DNA of 16,864 nucleotides from Nitrososphaerales archaeon TH5896 (GTDB lineage Archaea; Thermoproteota; Nitrososphaeria; Nitrososphaerales; Nitrososphaeraceae). Shown here in pieces: positions 6,955-14,033 of the stretch. The notes under the pieces are model-generated. The model did no database searches. It was not told the DNA's origin and saw nothing but the letters and a program-made list of their open reading frames with translations. The stretch is taken from assembly GCA_014523625.1 (NCBI GenBank), contig JAATVP010000036.1, positions 1 through 16,864 on the forward strand, read 5' to 3'. How positions within the stretch are numbered: position 1 is the first letter of the stretch; each line of letters begins with the position of its first letter. Both the position numbers and the translations under genes were made by a program.

Positions 6955-8415
6955 TTAATAAGCCTTAGCGAACAGCGGATTGGCTTCTGCTTTTTTGCCA
7001 CAATAAACACATCTCATCGTGGAATCCCATTTAGGAGTGCTCTCAAAAGGTATGAGCCTTATGTCCGCTCCAGTTTCTTCCTTAATGGAAATCTCGCAGT
7101 TTTCGTTACCACACCATCCTGCAGAAACAAAACCTACTTGCTTCTGGATCATCTCTTTAAGTTGGTAAAAGCTACTTGCATTCGCCACGCTCCTTTGAAG
7201 GGCCTCATTCGCCCTTTTGAGGAGACTTGTATGAATAAGATCCAATAATTCCGTCACCCTCTTTATCAAACCGTTTTGTGGAATTGTCTCCTTCTGCAAT
7301 GTATCCCTTCTAACAACTTCTAGTTCTCCCTTCAAGATCTCCTTGGGTCCAATGCTAATTCTCAAGGGAACACCTTTCTTCTCCCAATCGTTATATTTCC
7401 ATCCTGCTGTGAACTCGTCGCGAGTATCTAAATGCACTCTTATTCCTGCCTTGCTCAACTCGGATGCAAGTTCCATCGATTTAGGAATTACATCTTGATC
7501 ATACTGGTCCTTCTTGTAGATAGGAACCAATACCACTTGAATTGGAGCGATTTTTGGAGGCAAGACTAGCCCGCGGTCGTCTCCATGAATCATAATGAAA
7601 GCTCCTATCAATCGCCAAGATATTCCCCACGATGTTTGCCATGCGAAATGCTCTTGATTGTCACTGCCAAGAAACCTTATTTCAAATGGGACTGAAAAGT
7701 TCTGACCGAGATTATGAGAGGTTGCTAATTGCAACGCTTTCCCATCTGGCATCATGCCTTCAAGCGTTGTAGTCACGACTGCCCCAACAAATTTTTCCTT
7801 CCGTGTTTTACTTCCCTTCAAAACGGGGATAGCCAAATAATCTGCCAATATAATCTCATATAGATCGAGTATAAACCGCACCTCCTCTTCTGCCTCTTTG
7901 CTGTTCGTATGCACCGTATGACCCTCCTGCCATAGAAATTCAGAATTCCGAATAAACGGCTTTGTGGACTTTATTTCGGCTCTCATTGCCGAATTCCAAA
8001 AATTAAGTTTCAAGGGGAGGTCTTTGTAACTGGAAACCCAGTTTGAAAATAAATAATAAGCAATAGCCTCTGAGGTTGGACGTAAGGCAAGTCTTTCTTG
8101 TAATGAAGTAGCTCCGGCTTGGGTAATCCAGAATACTTCTGAATTGAAACCCGAGAAATGAACTTCCTCCTTTCTTAGCAAACTTTCTGGGATAACAGTT
8201 GGTAGAAATGCATTTTGGTGGCCAGACTCCTTAAGACGAACATCGACAACCTGTCTGATTGATTCCCAGATTGAATATCCGTATGGCTTCAATACTATAA
8301 ATCCCTTTGAAGGGCCGTAGTCTATAAGATCTGTTTTTAGTAATGCCTGGCTATACCACTCGCTTAAATTGTCACCTTTCTTTACTGTAATTCCGTATTC
8401 TTTTTGAATCTTCAA
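6955..8415 (-). CDS. proS: Prolyl-tRNA synthetase, archaeal/eukaryotic type
   Basis: This 486-residue class II synthetase charges tRNA-Pro with proline. The start is TTG 8415; an in-frame TAA immediately precedes it. The class II core is complete: motif 2 region RPTSE (112-116) with FRAE-like AMRAEIK and FIRNSEFLWQEGHTVH (154-169), the GMMPDGKALQ stretch, and motif 3 GDDRGLVLPPKIAP (278-291). The anticodon-binding domain follows at about 292-395, and a C-terminal zinc domain carries C435, C440, C469 and C472, ending in the Tyr typical of this type. The length matches archaeal ProRS with no bacterial editing insert. It lies 43 nt downstream of a small four-cysteine gene on the same strand, so the two are probably cotranscribed. 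Confidence 0.95.
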   Translation of the reverse strand: MKIQKEYGITVKKGDNLSEWYSQALLKTDLIDYGPSKGFIVLKPYGYSIWESIRQVVDVRLKESGHQNAFLPTVIPESLLRKEEVHFSGFNSEVFWITQAGATSLQERLALRPTSEAIAYYLFSNWVSSYKDLPLKLNFWNSAMRAEIKSTKPFIRNSEFLWQEGHTVHTNSKEAEEEVRFILDLYEIILADYLAIPVLKGSKTRKEKFVGAVVTTTLEGMMPDGKALQLATSHNLGQNFSVPFEIRFLGSDNQEHFAWQTSWGISWRLIGAFIMIHGDDRGLVLPPKIAPIQVVLVPIYKKDQYDQDVIPKSMELASELSKAGIRVHLDTRDEFTAGWKYNDWEKKGVPLRISIGPKEILKGELEVVRRDTLQKETIPQNGLIKRVTELLDLIHTSLLKRANEALQRSVANASSFYQLKEMIQKQVGFVSAGWCGNENCEISIKEETGADIRLIPFESTPKWDSTMRCVYCGKKAEANPLFAKAY

Positions 8416-8458
8416 TTATGAATGGCAGAATAGAATCTATTTATGAAGTTTTGGTGAC

Positions 8459-8752
8459 CTAAAAAGGCTCTCCTCTGCAGTACACCTGCCCTGATATTCT
8501 GCTGTGAAAGTTCTTACATACATAACATTGAATAAATCCAACTTCAGATTGGAGAACCGGACAGTCTACTGCTTCAAGTTTCATACGCCTCAGCATACGT
8601 GGACTAACACCCTTCAATTTCAACTTTCCTTTATCGTCCATCATTCCAATGCTCTTGAGCTCATTTTTTGAATCGTTCGATAACTTCATTGCTTTTTCTA
8701 CCTGCTTCACTGGAACCAGGAATTTAGTCTCAACCGTCGCTTCCTCATTCAT
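8459..8752 (-). CDS. Small four-cysteine protein upstream of proS
   Basis: This 97-residue protein starts at ATG 8752. Residues 1-60 are charged and lysine-rich (GKLKLKGVSPRMLRRMKLEAV). The C-terminal third carries C64, C76, C79, H83 and C92, a spacing (C-x11-C-x2-C-x12-C) that would suit a zinc or iron-sulfur site. It ends 43 nt before proS on the same strand, so an operon is likely, and a translation-related or RNA-binding role is a guess from context alone. I do not recognise the family by name. The coherent cysteine pattern and the tight spacing argue that it is a real gene. Confidence 0.72.
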   Translation of the reverse strand: MNEEATVETKFLVPVKQVEKAMKLSNDSKNELKSIGMMDDKGKLKLKGVSPRMLRRMKLEAVDCPVLQSEVGFIQCYVCKNFHSRISGQVYCRGEPF

Positions 8753-8931
8753 TCATACATGCTTCAGTAATTTCATGATATAATGCTTTTCCTTCAAGGG
8801 CAGATAACAATGACTAGTTCGAATGTCTAATTCAATATTATTGTATCTCTGATATAGAGATCGTTCTACACTTTTTTTTCTGAACAAAGTTAATATATGG
8901 TAAAATTAGAGGTCTGAATAATATCCCTAAG

Positions 8932-9582
8932 ATGCTTGTCGTCTTCGACGTTGAAGGAGTTCTTCTGAATGCAGAATATCTCCCTGTTCTGGCTCAGGTT
9001 ATGGGCCCAGAAAAGGAGAAGGAGATCTGGGACATTACTAAGCAGGGAATACGCGGCGAAATCAAATGGGAGGAAGGTCTAATAAAGCGAGTTCATGCGT
9101 TGAGGGGTATTAGTCATGATGACGCCAAGAAGATAGGCGAGAATTTACAAATTATGCCTGGCGCAGTAGAATTATGTCAGGCGCTAAAGCGGTCTGGTTG
9201 GAAATTGATTGCTGTTTCGGGTGGCTTTACCATAATTACGGATAGACTGAAAGAAATGCTGGGTTTAGACAGAATATTTTCTAATGAGCTGATCTTTTCC
9301 AATGGAGTCCTGCAAGACGTCATCATTAGAGTTACTTCTGATAAGGCCGCTGCGATAAAGGATGTATTGCTCGAGTGGGGGGTCAAGAAAGAAGATACTG
9401 TTGTCGTGGTTGACGGTGCAAATGATCTGAAGCTCTTTGCAATTGCAGGATACGCAGTGGGATTTTGCCCGGTAGATAAAATAAAAGAAAGAGCCGATGC
9501 GGTGATTGAGATTCGTGATTTGTCACTTCTTTTAAATTTGCTTGAAAAAAGATTCGGTAAGGCTGTGCTAGCTAACATCTAG
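8932..9582 (+). CDS. HAD-family phosphatase, SerB/ThrH-like
   Basis: This 216-residue cytosolic protein starts at ATG 8932. The HAD motifs are in order: motif I FDVEGVL (nucleophile D6, E8 where most members have Asp), motif II VSGGF (S96), motif III TSDKAAAIK (K138) and motif IV VVDGANDLKLF (D161, D165). The helical cap lies at about 12-75. VGFCPVDKIKERADAVI near the end matches the phosphoserine phosphatase C-terminus. Such enzymes dephosphorylate phosphoserine to serine; the DxEGVL form of motif I is what I recall from ThrH (phosphoserine phosphatase/phosphoserine:homoserine phosphotransferase). cofE starts 19 nt downstream, and a cysteine synthase lies further along the same strand. Its substrate is inferred, not shown. 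Confidence 0.8.
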   Translation: MLVVFDVEGVLLNAEYLPVLAQVMGPEKEKEIWDITKQGIRGEIKWEEGLIKRVHALRGISHDDAKKIGENLQIMPGAVELCQALKRSGWKLIAVSGGFTIITDRLKEMLGLDRIFSNELIFSNGVLQDVIIRVTSDKAAAIKDVLLEWGVKKEDTVVVVDGANDLKLFAIAGYAVGFCPVDKIKERADAVIEIRDLSLLLNLLEKRFGKAVLANI

Positions 9583-9601
9583 AGTTTACAGTTCCACACA
9601 A

Positions 9602-10369
9602 TTGTCGAACCAACCCTTGCAAATCATCCCGATTCCCGTAGAAAGGGATGTAACAATAGGTGATGATATTGCAAGGGTAATAATGCAAGCACTCAAGGCA
9701 AACCGAATATCCATGGTGGATCATGACGTGTTGGTAATTACGCAGAAAATAATTTCAAAATCTGAAGGTCGTATTTTAGATCTGTCGAAGGTGAAACCGT
9801 CGAACCATGCAGTAGAATTAGCCAGCAAGACAAAGAAGGATCCTCGATTTGTAGAATTAATTCTCATGGAGTCGAGGAATTTAGTTAGGTATTCGGAAAA
9901 TCTGATCATTACCGAAACAAGGCACGGGTTTATTTGCGCAAACTCTGGAATAGATCAAAGTAACGTCTGTAGACCCAGAGACAGCTTTGTGTCGCTGCTG
10001 CCCGTTGATCCAGATTTATCTGCAAAAAGAATAAGACAAGCTATTACCGATACGATTGGCATTGATATTGCCGTTGTTGTGTCTGATACATTTGGAAGGC
10101 CCTTTAGATTGGGACAAACAAATGTTGCAATTGGAGTTTCAGGTATGGACTCGATAAAGAGTTACATAGGGCAAGCCGACATGTATGGCAGCATGCTTAG
10201 GATCACCGAAATTGCGATCGCTGACGAACTCGCATCAGCTGCCGAACTCGTAATGGGTAAAACTGAGAGGGTGCCTGTAGCCCTTGTAAGAGGGTATAAA
10301 TTTTCTTCCACGGAGAAGAGTTCTGCGAAGTCCCTAATACGGGACAGTGTTTATGACCTGTTCCGATAG
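9602..10369 (+). CDS. cofE: Coenzyme F420-0:L-glutamate ligase
   Basis: This 255-residue protein starts at TTG 9602, 19 nt after the HAD gene, so the two are probably cotranscribed. CofE adds gamma-linked glutamates to F420-0 using GTP. Recognisable blocks are VITQKIISKSEGRI (45-58), HGFICANSGIDQSNV (108-122), SDTFGRPFRLGQTNVAIGVSG (161-181) and DELASAAELVMGK (208-220). The length matches archaeal single-domain CofE; the bacterial fused FMN-binding domain is absent. Its presence implies that the organism makes F420, as ammonia-oxidising thaumarchaea are thought to do. No other F420 gene is in the window. The start could differ slightly because no Shine-Dalgarno is evident. Confidence 0.93.
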   Translation: MSNQPLQIIPIPVERDVTIGDDIARVIMQALKANRISMVDHDVLVITQKIISKSEGRILDLSKVKPSNHAVELASKTKKDPRFVELILMESRNLVRYSENLIITETRHGFICANSGIDQSNVCRPRDSFVSLLPVDPDLSAKRIRQAITDTIGIDIAVVVSDTFGRPFRLGQTNVAIGVSGMDSIKSYIGQADMYGSMLRITEIAIADELASAAELVMGKTERVPVALVRGYKFSSTEKSSAKSLIRDSVYDLFR

Positions 10370-10400
10370 GGCACTTACATTGTCAGAATGTTTCTAAACA

Positions 10401-10408
10401 TTTAATAT
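10401..10408 (+). promoter_or_regulatory. TATA-like box of the tusA-cysteine synthase pair
   Basis: TTTAATAT is centred about 30 nt upstream of the TTG start at 10435, fitting a leaderless transcript separate from the cofE unit. Confidence 0.4.
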
Positions 10409-10434
10409 CTTGAGAACTCAAATTAAATTATTCC

Positions 10435-10683
10435 TTGAGTGCCAAGAGTGAAATTGCTCCTACAAAGACAATTGATGTGAGAGGATTGTATTGCCCTGAA
10501 CCTGTGTTCAGAACTAAAATAGAAATGGAGCGTCTTGCCAAAGGGGAGATAATCAAAGTAATAGCTGACGATCCTGCTTCTGAAGAAGATATTTCAAGAT
10601 GGGTTAATAGAAATGGTCACGAGTTGCTTTCAGTGAACTTGATCAGCCCAGATCTGGAATTTATGATAAAAAAAGGAAAGTAG
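10435..10683 (+). CDS. TusA/SirA-like sulfur-carrier protein
   Basis: This 82-residue protein starts at TTG 10435. The TusA-family signature sits near the N-terminus: DVRGLYCPEPVFRTK with C20 in the CPxP motif, followed by the beta-alpha-beta core (GEIIKVIADDPASEEDISRW) typical of the fold. In this family the cysteine carries persulfide sulfur to acceptors for tRNA thiolation, molybdopterin synthesis or sulfur oxidation. The downstream cysteine synthase starts 4 nt after its stop, so the two genes are almost certainly one operon. That pairing suggests a link between sulfur relay and cysteine synthesis or breakdown, which is inference. The name TusA is used in the family sense; a true orthologue of bacterial TusA is not established. 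Confidence 0.88.
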   Translation: MSAKSEIAPTKTIDVRGLYCPEPVFRTKIEMERLAKGEIIKVIADDPASEEDISRWVNRNGHELLSVNLISPDLEFMIKKGK

Positions 10684-10687
10684 ATGT

Positions 10688-11695
10688 ATGGCCACATTAG
10701 CTCAAGCGAAAGCTACTGAACGTATTGGGAACACTCCACTCATAGAGCTTTCTTCCTTTTCAACTAAATACATCAAGTTCTATGCTAAGCTCGAATGGTA
10801 TAATCCGTTTGGGTCAGTAAAAGATAGGCCCGCGTATTGGATGATTAAGGATGGAGAAAAGAAAGGCTTGCTTAAGAAGGATTCTAGCATCATTATCGAG
10901 CCTAGCTCAGGTAATACTGGAATCGCTCTGGCCGGGATCGCTGCTGCTCTGGGTTATAAGGTTGAGATAGTTATACCTGAAAAGGTGAGTCAGGAGACCA
11001 AATCACTTTTGAGAAAATTGGGAGCTAGTTTGCATGAAACAACGGATGATCTTTGTCCAAGGGTAGGAGCAGGTACCGATCAGAGTATAGCACTTGCGAA
11101 AGCTATCTCAAAACCGAGACCTGATATCTACTATATGCCCAATCAATACGAAAATGATGCTAATTTTCTATCTCATTATGAAGCAACAGGACCTGAGATA
11201 TGGGAACAAACAGACGGTAGTGTTACTCATTTTGTTACTGGGTGTGGGACTGGGGGAACAATTACTGGCACAGCGACGTTCCTGAAGGAAAAAAATCCAC
11301 ACATCCGTGTCATAGCGGTACAAGCACAAAGAAATCATTTGTTGCAAGGTTTGAGGAATTTTGAAGAATCAGCTATGCCAGACCTCTTCCTTCGAAGAAA
11401 ACAGGTAGCTGATGATTGGCATACGGCAACCAATGATGAGTCATTTTTGATGGTAAGGGAATTGGCCGAAAAAGAAAAGCTATTTGTCGGCCCTTCGACT
11501 GGCGCAGTAATGTCCGCCATGGTAAAGATTTCACAAGGAATGAAAGGCAGAGGTTCTATTGTAGGCATATTTGCAGACGACGGTAGGAAATTTAAGACGC
11601 TTTATCAACAATTGAAATTGTTTGATGAGGGACAGTTGTCCAAGATAATGTCTGAGTCAGAGCATCTACCAGCGCTTGCGTTTGATGCCGATTAG
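10688..11695 (+). CDS. Cysteine synthase family PLP enzyme (CysK/CysM-like)
   Basis: This is a 335-residue fold-type II PLP enzyme starting at ATG 10688, 4 nt after tusA. The PLP lysine is K45 in NPFGSVKDRPA. The substrate loop is EPSSGNTGIAL (71-81), the phosphate-binding loop is TGCGTGGT (184-191), and GPSTGA (268-273) supplies the serine that meets the pyridine nitrogen. These enzymes replace an activated serine side chain (O-acetylserine, O-phosphoserine or homologues) with sulfide to make cysteine; cystathionine beta-synthase cores look the same, so the substrate cannot be fixed here. No CBS regulatory domain is present. The C-terminus (about 305-335) is acidic. It converges with trxB, with 35 nt between the stops. 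Confidence 0.88.
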   Translation: MATLAQAKATERIGNTPLIELSSFSTKYIKFYAKLEWYNPFGSVKDRPAYWMIKDGEKKGLLKKDSSIIIEPSSGNTGIALAGIAAALGYKVEIVIPEKVSQETKSLLRKLGASLHETTDDLCPRVGAGTDQSIALAKAISKPRPDIYYMPNQYENDANFLSHYEATGPEIWEQTDGSVTHFVTGCGTGGTITGTATFLKEKNPHIRVIAVQAQRNHLLQGLRNFEESAMPDLFLRRKQVADDWHTATNDESFLMVRELAEKEKLFVGPSTGAVMSAMVKISQGMKGRGSIVGIFADDGRKFKTLYQQLKLFDEGQLSKIMSESEHLPALAFDAD

Positions 11696-11730
11696 CCTCA
11701 TGTGATGCGCCTTTAGGAGCCGGCATACAT

Positions 11731-12708
11731 TTATAGTCCAGCTCCTCGAATCTCTACTAACCACTTTTCGACGTCTAGCGCTGCCATACAACCAAATCCT
11801 CCAGCTGTGATTGCTTGACGATATCTGTAGTCGTGCACGTCGCCCGCAGCGAATACTCCTTCAACACTTGTTCTAGTATTCTTTGTTAGAACGATATAGC
11901 CTCTATCGTCGAGCTCAAGTTGGCCCTTAAATATAGATGTGTTCGGTTCATGCCCTATCGCAACAAAGAGACCGCCAACTGGTATCTTCCTTTCCGCGCC
12001 AGTCTTAAGATTTTTGACCGAGATGCTGTTGATCTTCTTATTTCCGCTAATATCGGATACGACATTGTCCCAGACAAAATCAATCTTGGGATTCTCAAAC
12101 GCTTTTTCTTGGAGAATCTTGCTAGCTCTCAGGAAATCCTTTCTATGTATTATTTTCACTGATTTTCCAAATTTTGTAAGGAACGTTGCTTCTTCAATTG
12201 CAGTGTCACCACCTCCTACTACCGCAATATCCTCGCCTTTGAAAAAGGGTCCGTCGCATGTTGCACAGTATGAGATACCTTTACCAGCAAACTCTTGCTC
12301 AGCTCTTAAGCCCAGTTTTCGCGGTGATGCCCCAGTACAAATAACAACCGACTCAGAACGAAATTCCTGGCCGTGGGTCCTAATTCCGAAAGGCCTCTTC
12401 TTGAAATCGACCTCCACAACTTCGTCATCCAAAAGTTTGGCCCCAAATCTTTCCGCCTGTTGGCGCATATTCATCATCAATTCAGGCCCAAAAATTCCAT
12501 TTGGAAATCCAGGATAATTCTCCACTTCACTCGTAGTCATCAACTGTCCTCCGGGCAGAGATCCTGAGATTAGAAGCGTATTCAACTTAGCTCTAGACGT
12601 ATAAACCCCAGCGGTATAACCTGCTGGTCCAGATCCTATAATTATCACTTCGTACGTTTCTGGTCTGCGAGAAGAGTTGTTTTCGCCTCTTCGAGGATCG
12701 TTCGACAT
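11731..12708 (-). CDS. trxB: Thioredoxin reductase (flavoprotein, low-Mr type)
   Basis: This 325-residue protein starts at ATG 12708. Domains in order are: FAD-binding IIGSGPAGYTAGVYTSRA (23-40) and GQLMTTSEVENYPGFP (54-69), NADPH domain with VVGGGDTAIEEATFL (163-177), redox motif SYCATCDGPFF with C148 and C151, the nucleotide loop HRKDFLRA, and the final FAD motif GVFAAGDVHDYRYRQAITAG. All catalytic elements are intact. It passes electrons from NADPH via FAD and the CxxC pair to thioredoxin. The N-terminal 18 residues are polar and rich in Arg and Ser, an extension beyond the usual start. No thioredoxin gene is in the window. The gene sits between the cysteine synthase and thi4, both of them sulfur-metabolism genes. 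Confidence 0.95.
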   Translation of the reverse strand: MSNDPRRGENNSSRRPETYEVIIIGSGPAGYTAGVYTSRAKLNTLLISGSLPGGQLMTTSEVENYPGFPNGIFGPELMMNMRQQAERFGAKLLDDEVVEVDFKKRPFGIRTHGQEFRSESVVICTGASPRKLGLRAEQEFAGKGISYCATCDGPFFKGEDIAVVGGGDTAIEEATFLTKFGKSVKIIHRKDFLRASKILQEKAFENPKIDFVWDNVVSDISGNKKINSISVKNLKTGAERKIPVGGLFVAIGHEPNTSIFKGQLELDDRGYIVLTKNTRTSVEGVFAAGDVHDYRYRQAITAGGFGCMAALDVEKWLVEIRGAGL

Positions 12709-13098
12709 AGATTTTTAGGATCTAAGGAGTACCGGCCTGTTAATAATTCGTTCGGAAGTCTTGATGTATTCGTTGTTAAAAGAGAACAGTGGAAAGCGTA
12801 CTAATTGGGCTGTAGCGAACATAGATCCATCTGGATGGTACTTGCGCGAAAGGTGTTGATCTGACTCATCATCGTCAATAGAGCGCCTAAGATTAAATGA
12901 TAAAGGTCTTCAATAAATGGTAGGTTAGGTTATCGGACTCTTTCATTTTATATTGCCGCAAGTAACCAAAAGGAAGGAGAAATGAAGATTAACAAAAAAA
13001 TTACTTTGAAATAAAGAGGTGATATTATCCTTTTGCTAACATTTGAGAGCATTTGTCGAATCACTCAGTTCTGTTCAGCTTTAATAATAGGTCTGTGG
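12709..13098. other. 390-nt gap between trxB and thi4
   Basis: No clear gene. The first part must hold the trxB promoter (TTAATAATT at 12739-12747 is a weak TATA candidate). On the plus strand two micro-ORFs follow good Shine-Dalgarno-like sequences: ATG 12982-13014 (10 codons, after AAGGAGA) and TTG 13033-13143 (36 codons, hydrophobic, after GAGGTGAT), the second running into the 3' end of thi4 on the other strand. I saw no TPP-riboswitch-like core. Confidence 0.35.
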
Positions 13099-13923
13099 TT
13101 ACTTTTTTGCGTTTTTTACCTTAACTTTTGGAAATTCAGATAACCCTCTTATTTTGTCAGTGACGATTTCTGCGACCTTCTTTCCAGATAGAAGCATGGA
13201 ACCAAAAGTTGGCCCCATTCTAGGCAGACCAAATGTTTCAGTCACACACATACCTGTCGCCACTAGTCCAGGAAATATTTCGGCTGTGTTTTCTACTACT
13301 GCGTCCTCTCCCCCATCTACCCACATAGGATCCATCCCTTTCCAATCAACTAGACCTCTTTGCATCAATCTCTTGACTGCTACTGAATCGTGTCCAGAAG
13401 CATCTACTACAATCTTACTTTCTAGCGCAATAGGGTCCACGCAAGTAATATTCCTTGGTAGTGCTGAAACTGGCATCCAATTTACAACAACGCCACCTAC
13501 CCGCTTATCTTTAAGAACCAAATCATCAAACTTTGTAAGTTGCAGAAAACGAACTCCTGCCTCGCATGTTGCGGCGATGAGTTTAGAGCATGCCTCCGGA
13601 CCCCAAGTTGCATATAAGCTATCGCTTATCTTCTTGTACCGCACTCCCAATTCTTCCCAAACCAATTGAGCAGGTGCTCTTACCGTGACGGGATTCATCA
13701 TGTAACCTCCAACCCAGTAACCGCCACCAAGGTAATTATTTTGTTCAATCACCAATGTTCTTATCCCATTATTAGCTAACCCCCTAGCAGCAGTCAAACC
13801 AGCTGGGCCTCCACCAATTACGATTACATCTGACTGAGAATATTCCTGTAGTGTATCATTAAACATCGAAGTTATTGTTCTTGTGATCTCGCTTTCGCTT
13901 ACTTCTGAAAATATCCTTGCCAT
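13099..13923 (-). CDS. thi4: Thiamine thiazole synthase (Thi4 family)
   Basis: This 274-residue protein starts at ATG 13923. It has the Thi4 fold: dinucleotide-binding VIVIGGGPAGLTAARGLA (33-50), ERNNxLGGG-like IEQNNYLGGGYWVGGYMMN (59-77), VVNWMPVSAL (146-155), CVDP with C161, VVDASGHDS (172-180), and the C-terminal GLPRMGPTFGSMLLSGKKVAE. Thi4 makes the ADP-thiazole precursor of thiamine from NAD, glycine and sulfur. C161 aligns by context (Cys-x-Asp-Pro) with the cysteine that yeast Thi4 sacrifices as sulfur donor; methanogen enzymes with His there use free sulfide instead. A single-turnover mechanism is therefore the likelier reading. TATA and an inverted repeat lie about 31 nt upstream. 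No other thiamine gene is visible. Confidence 0.92.
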   Translation of the reverse strand: MARIFSEVSESEITRTITSMFNDTLQEYSQSDVIVIGGGPAGLTAARGLANNGIRTLVIEQNNYLGGGYWVGGYMMNPVTVRAPAQLVWEELGVRYKKISDSLYATWGPEACSKLIAATCEAGVRFLQLTKFDDLVLKDKRVGGVVVNWMPVSALPRNITCVDPIALESKIVVDASGHDSVAVKRLMQRGLVDWKGMDPMWVDGGEDAVVENTAEIFPGLVATGMCVTETFGLPRMGPTFGSMLLSGKKVAEIVTDKIRGLSEFPKVKVKNAKK

Positions 13924-13946
13924 GCTAATAAACGTACTTCGCGCAT

Positions 13947-13963
13947 GTAAATATATTATTTAC
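13947..13963 (-). promoter_or_regulatory. TATA box of thi4 inside a perfect inverted repeat
   Basis: GTAAATA (13947-13953) and TATTTAC (13957-13963) are exact inverted arms separated by TAT. The AT core is centred about 31 nt upstream of the thi4 ATG, fitting a leaderless promoter. A regulator binding the repeat would block TBP; this is inference, and AT-rich palindromes occur by chance. Confidence 0.5.
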
Positions 13964-14033
13964 TCCCTTTCGGCCCAAAACAGAAAACTACATTTTAGCA
14001 TCATCAGGCCAAAATTAAGGCTTTGCTGAATAT

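Noticed and set aside
11715..11746. AGGAGC/GCTCCT inverted repeat between the cysteine synthase and trxB
   Set aside because: Six-base arms around a 20-nt loop, with one arm inside trxB codons and no T-run; too weak to call a terminator.
11939..12517. Plus-strand 192-codon frame inside trxB
   Set aside because: It is a shadow of the well-supported trxB on the opposite strand, with no recognisable domain.
13154..13669. Plus-strand 171-codon frame inside thi4
   Set aside because: It is antisense to thi4, is low-complexity (Ser/Thr/Pro-rich), and matches no protein pattern.
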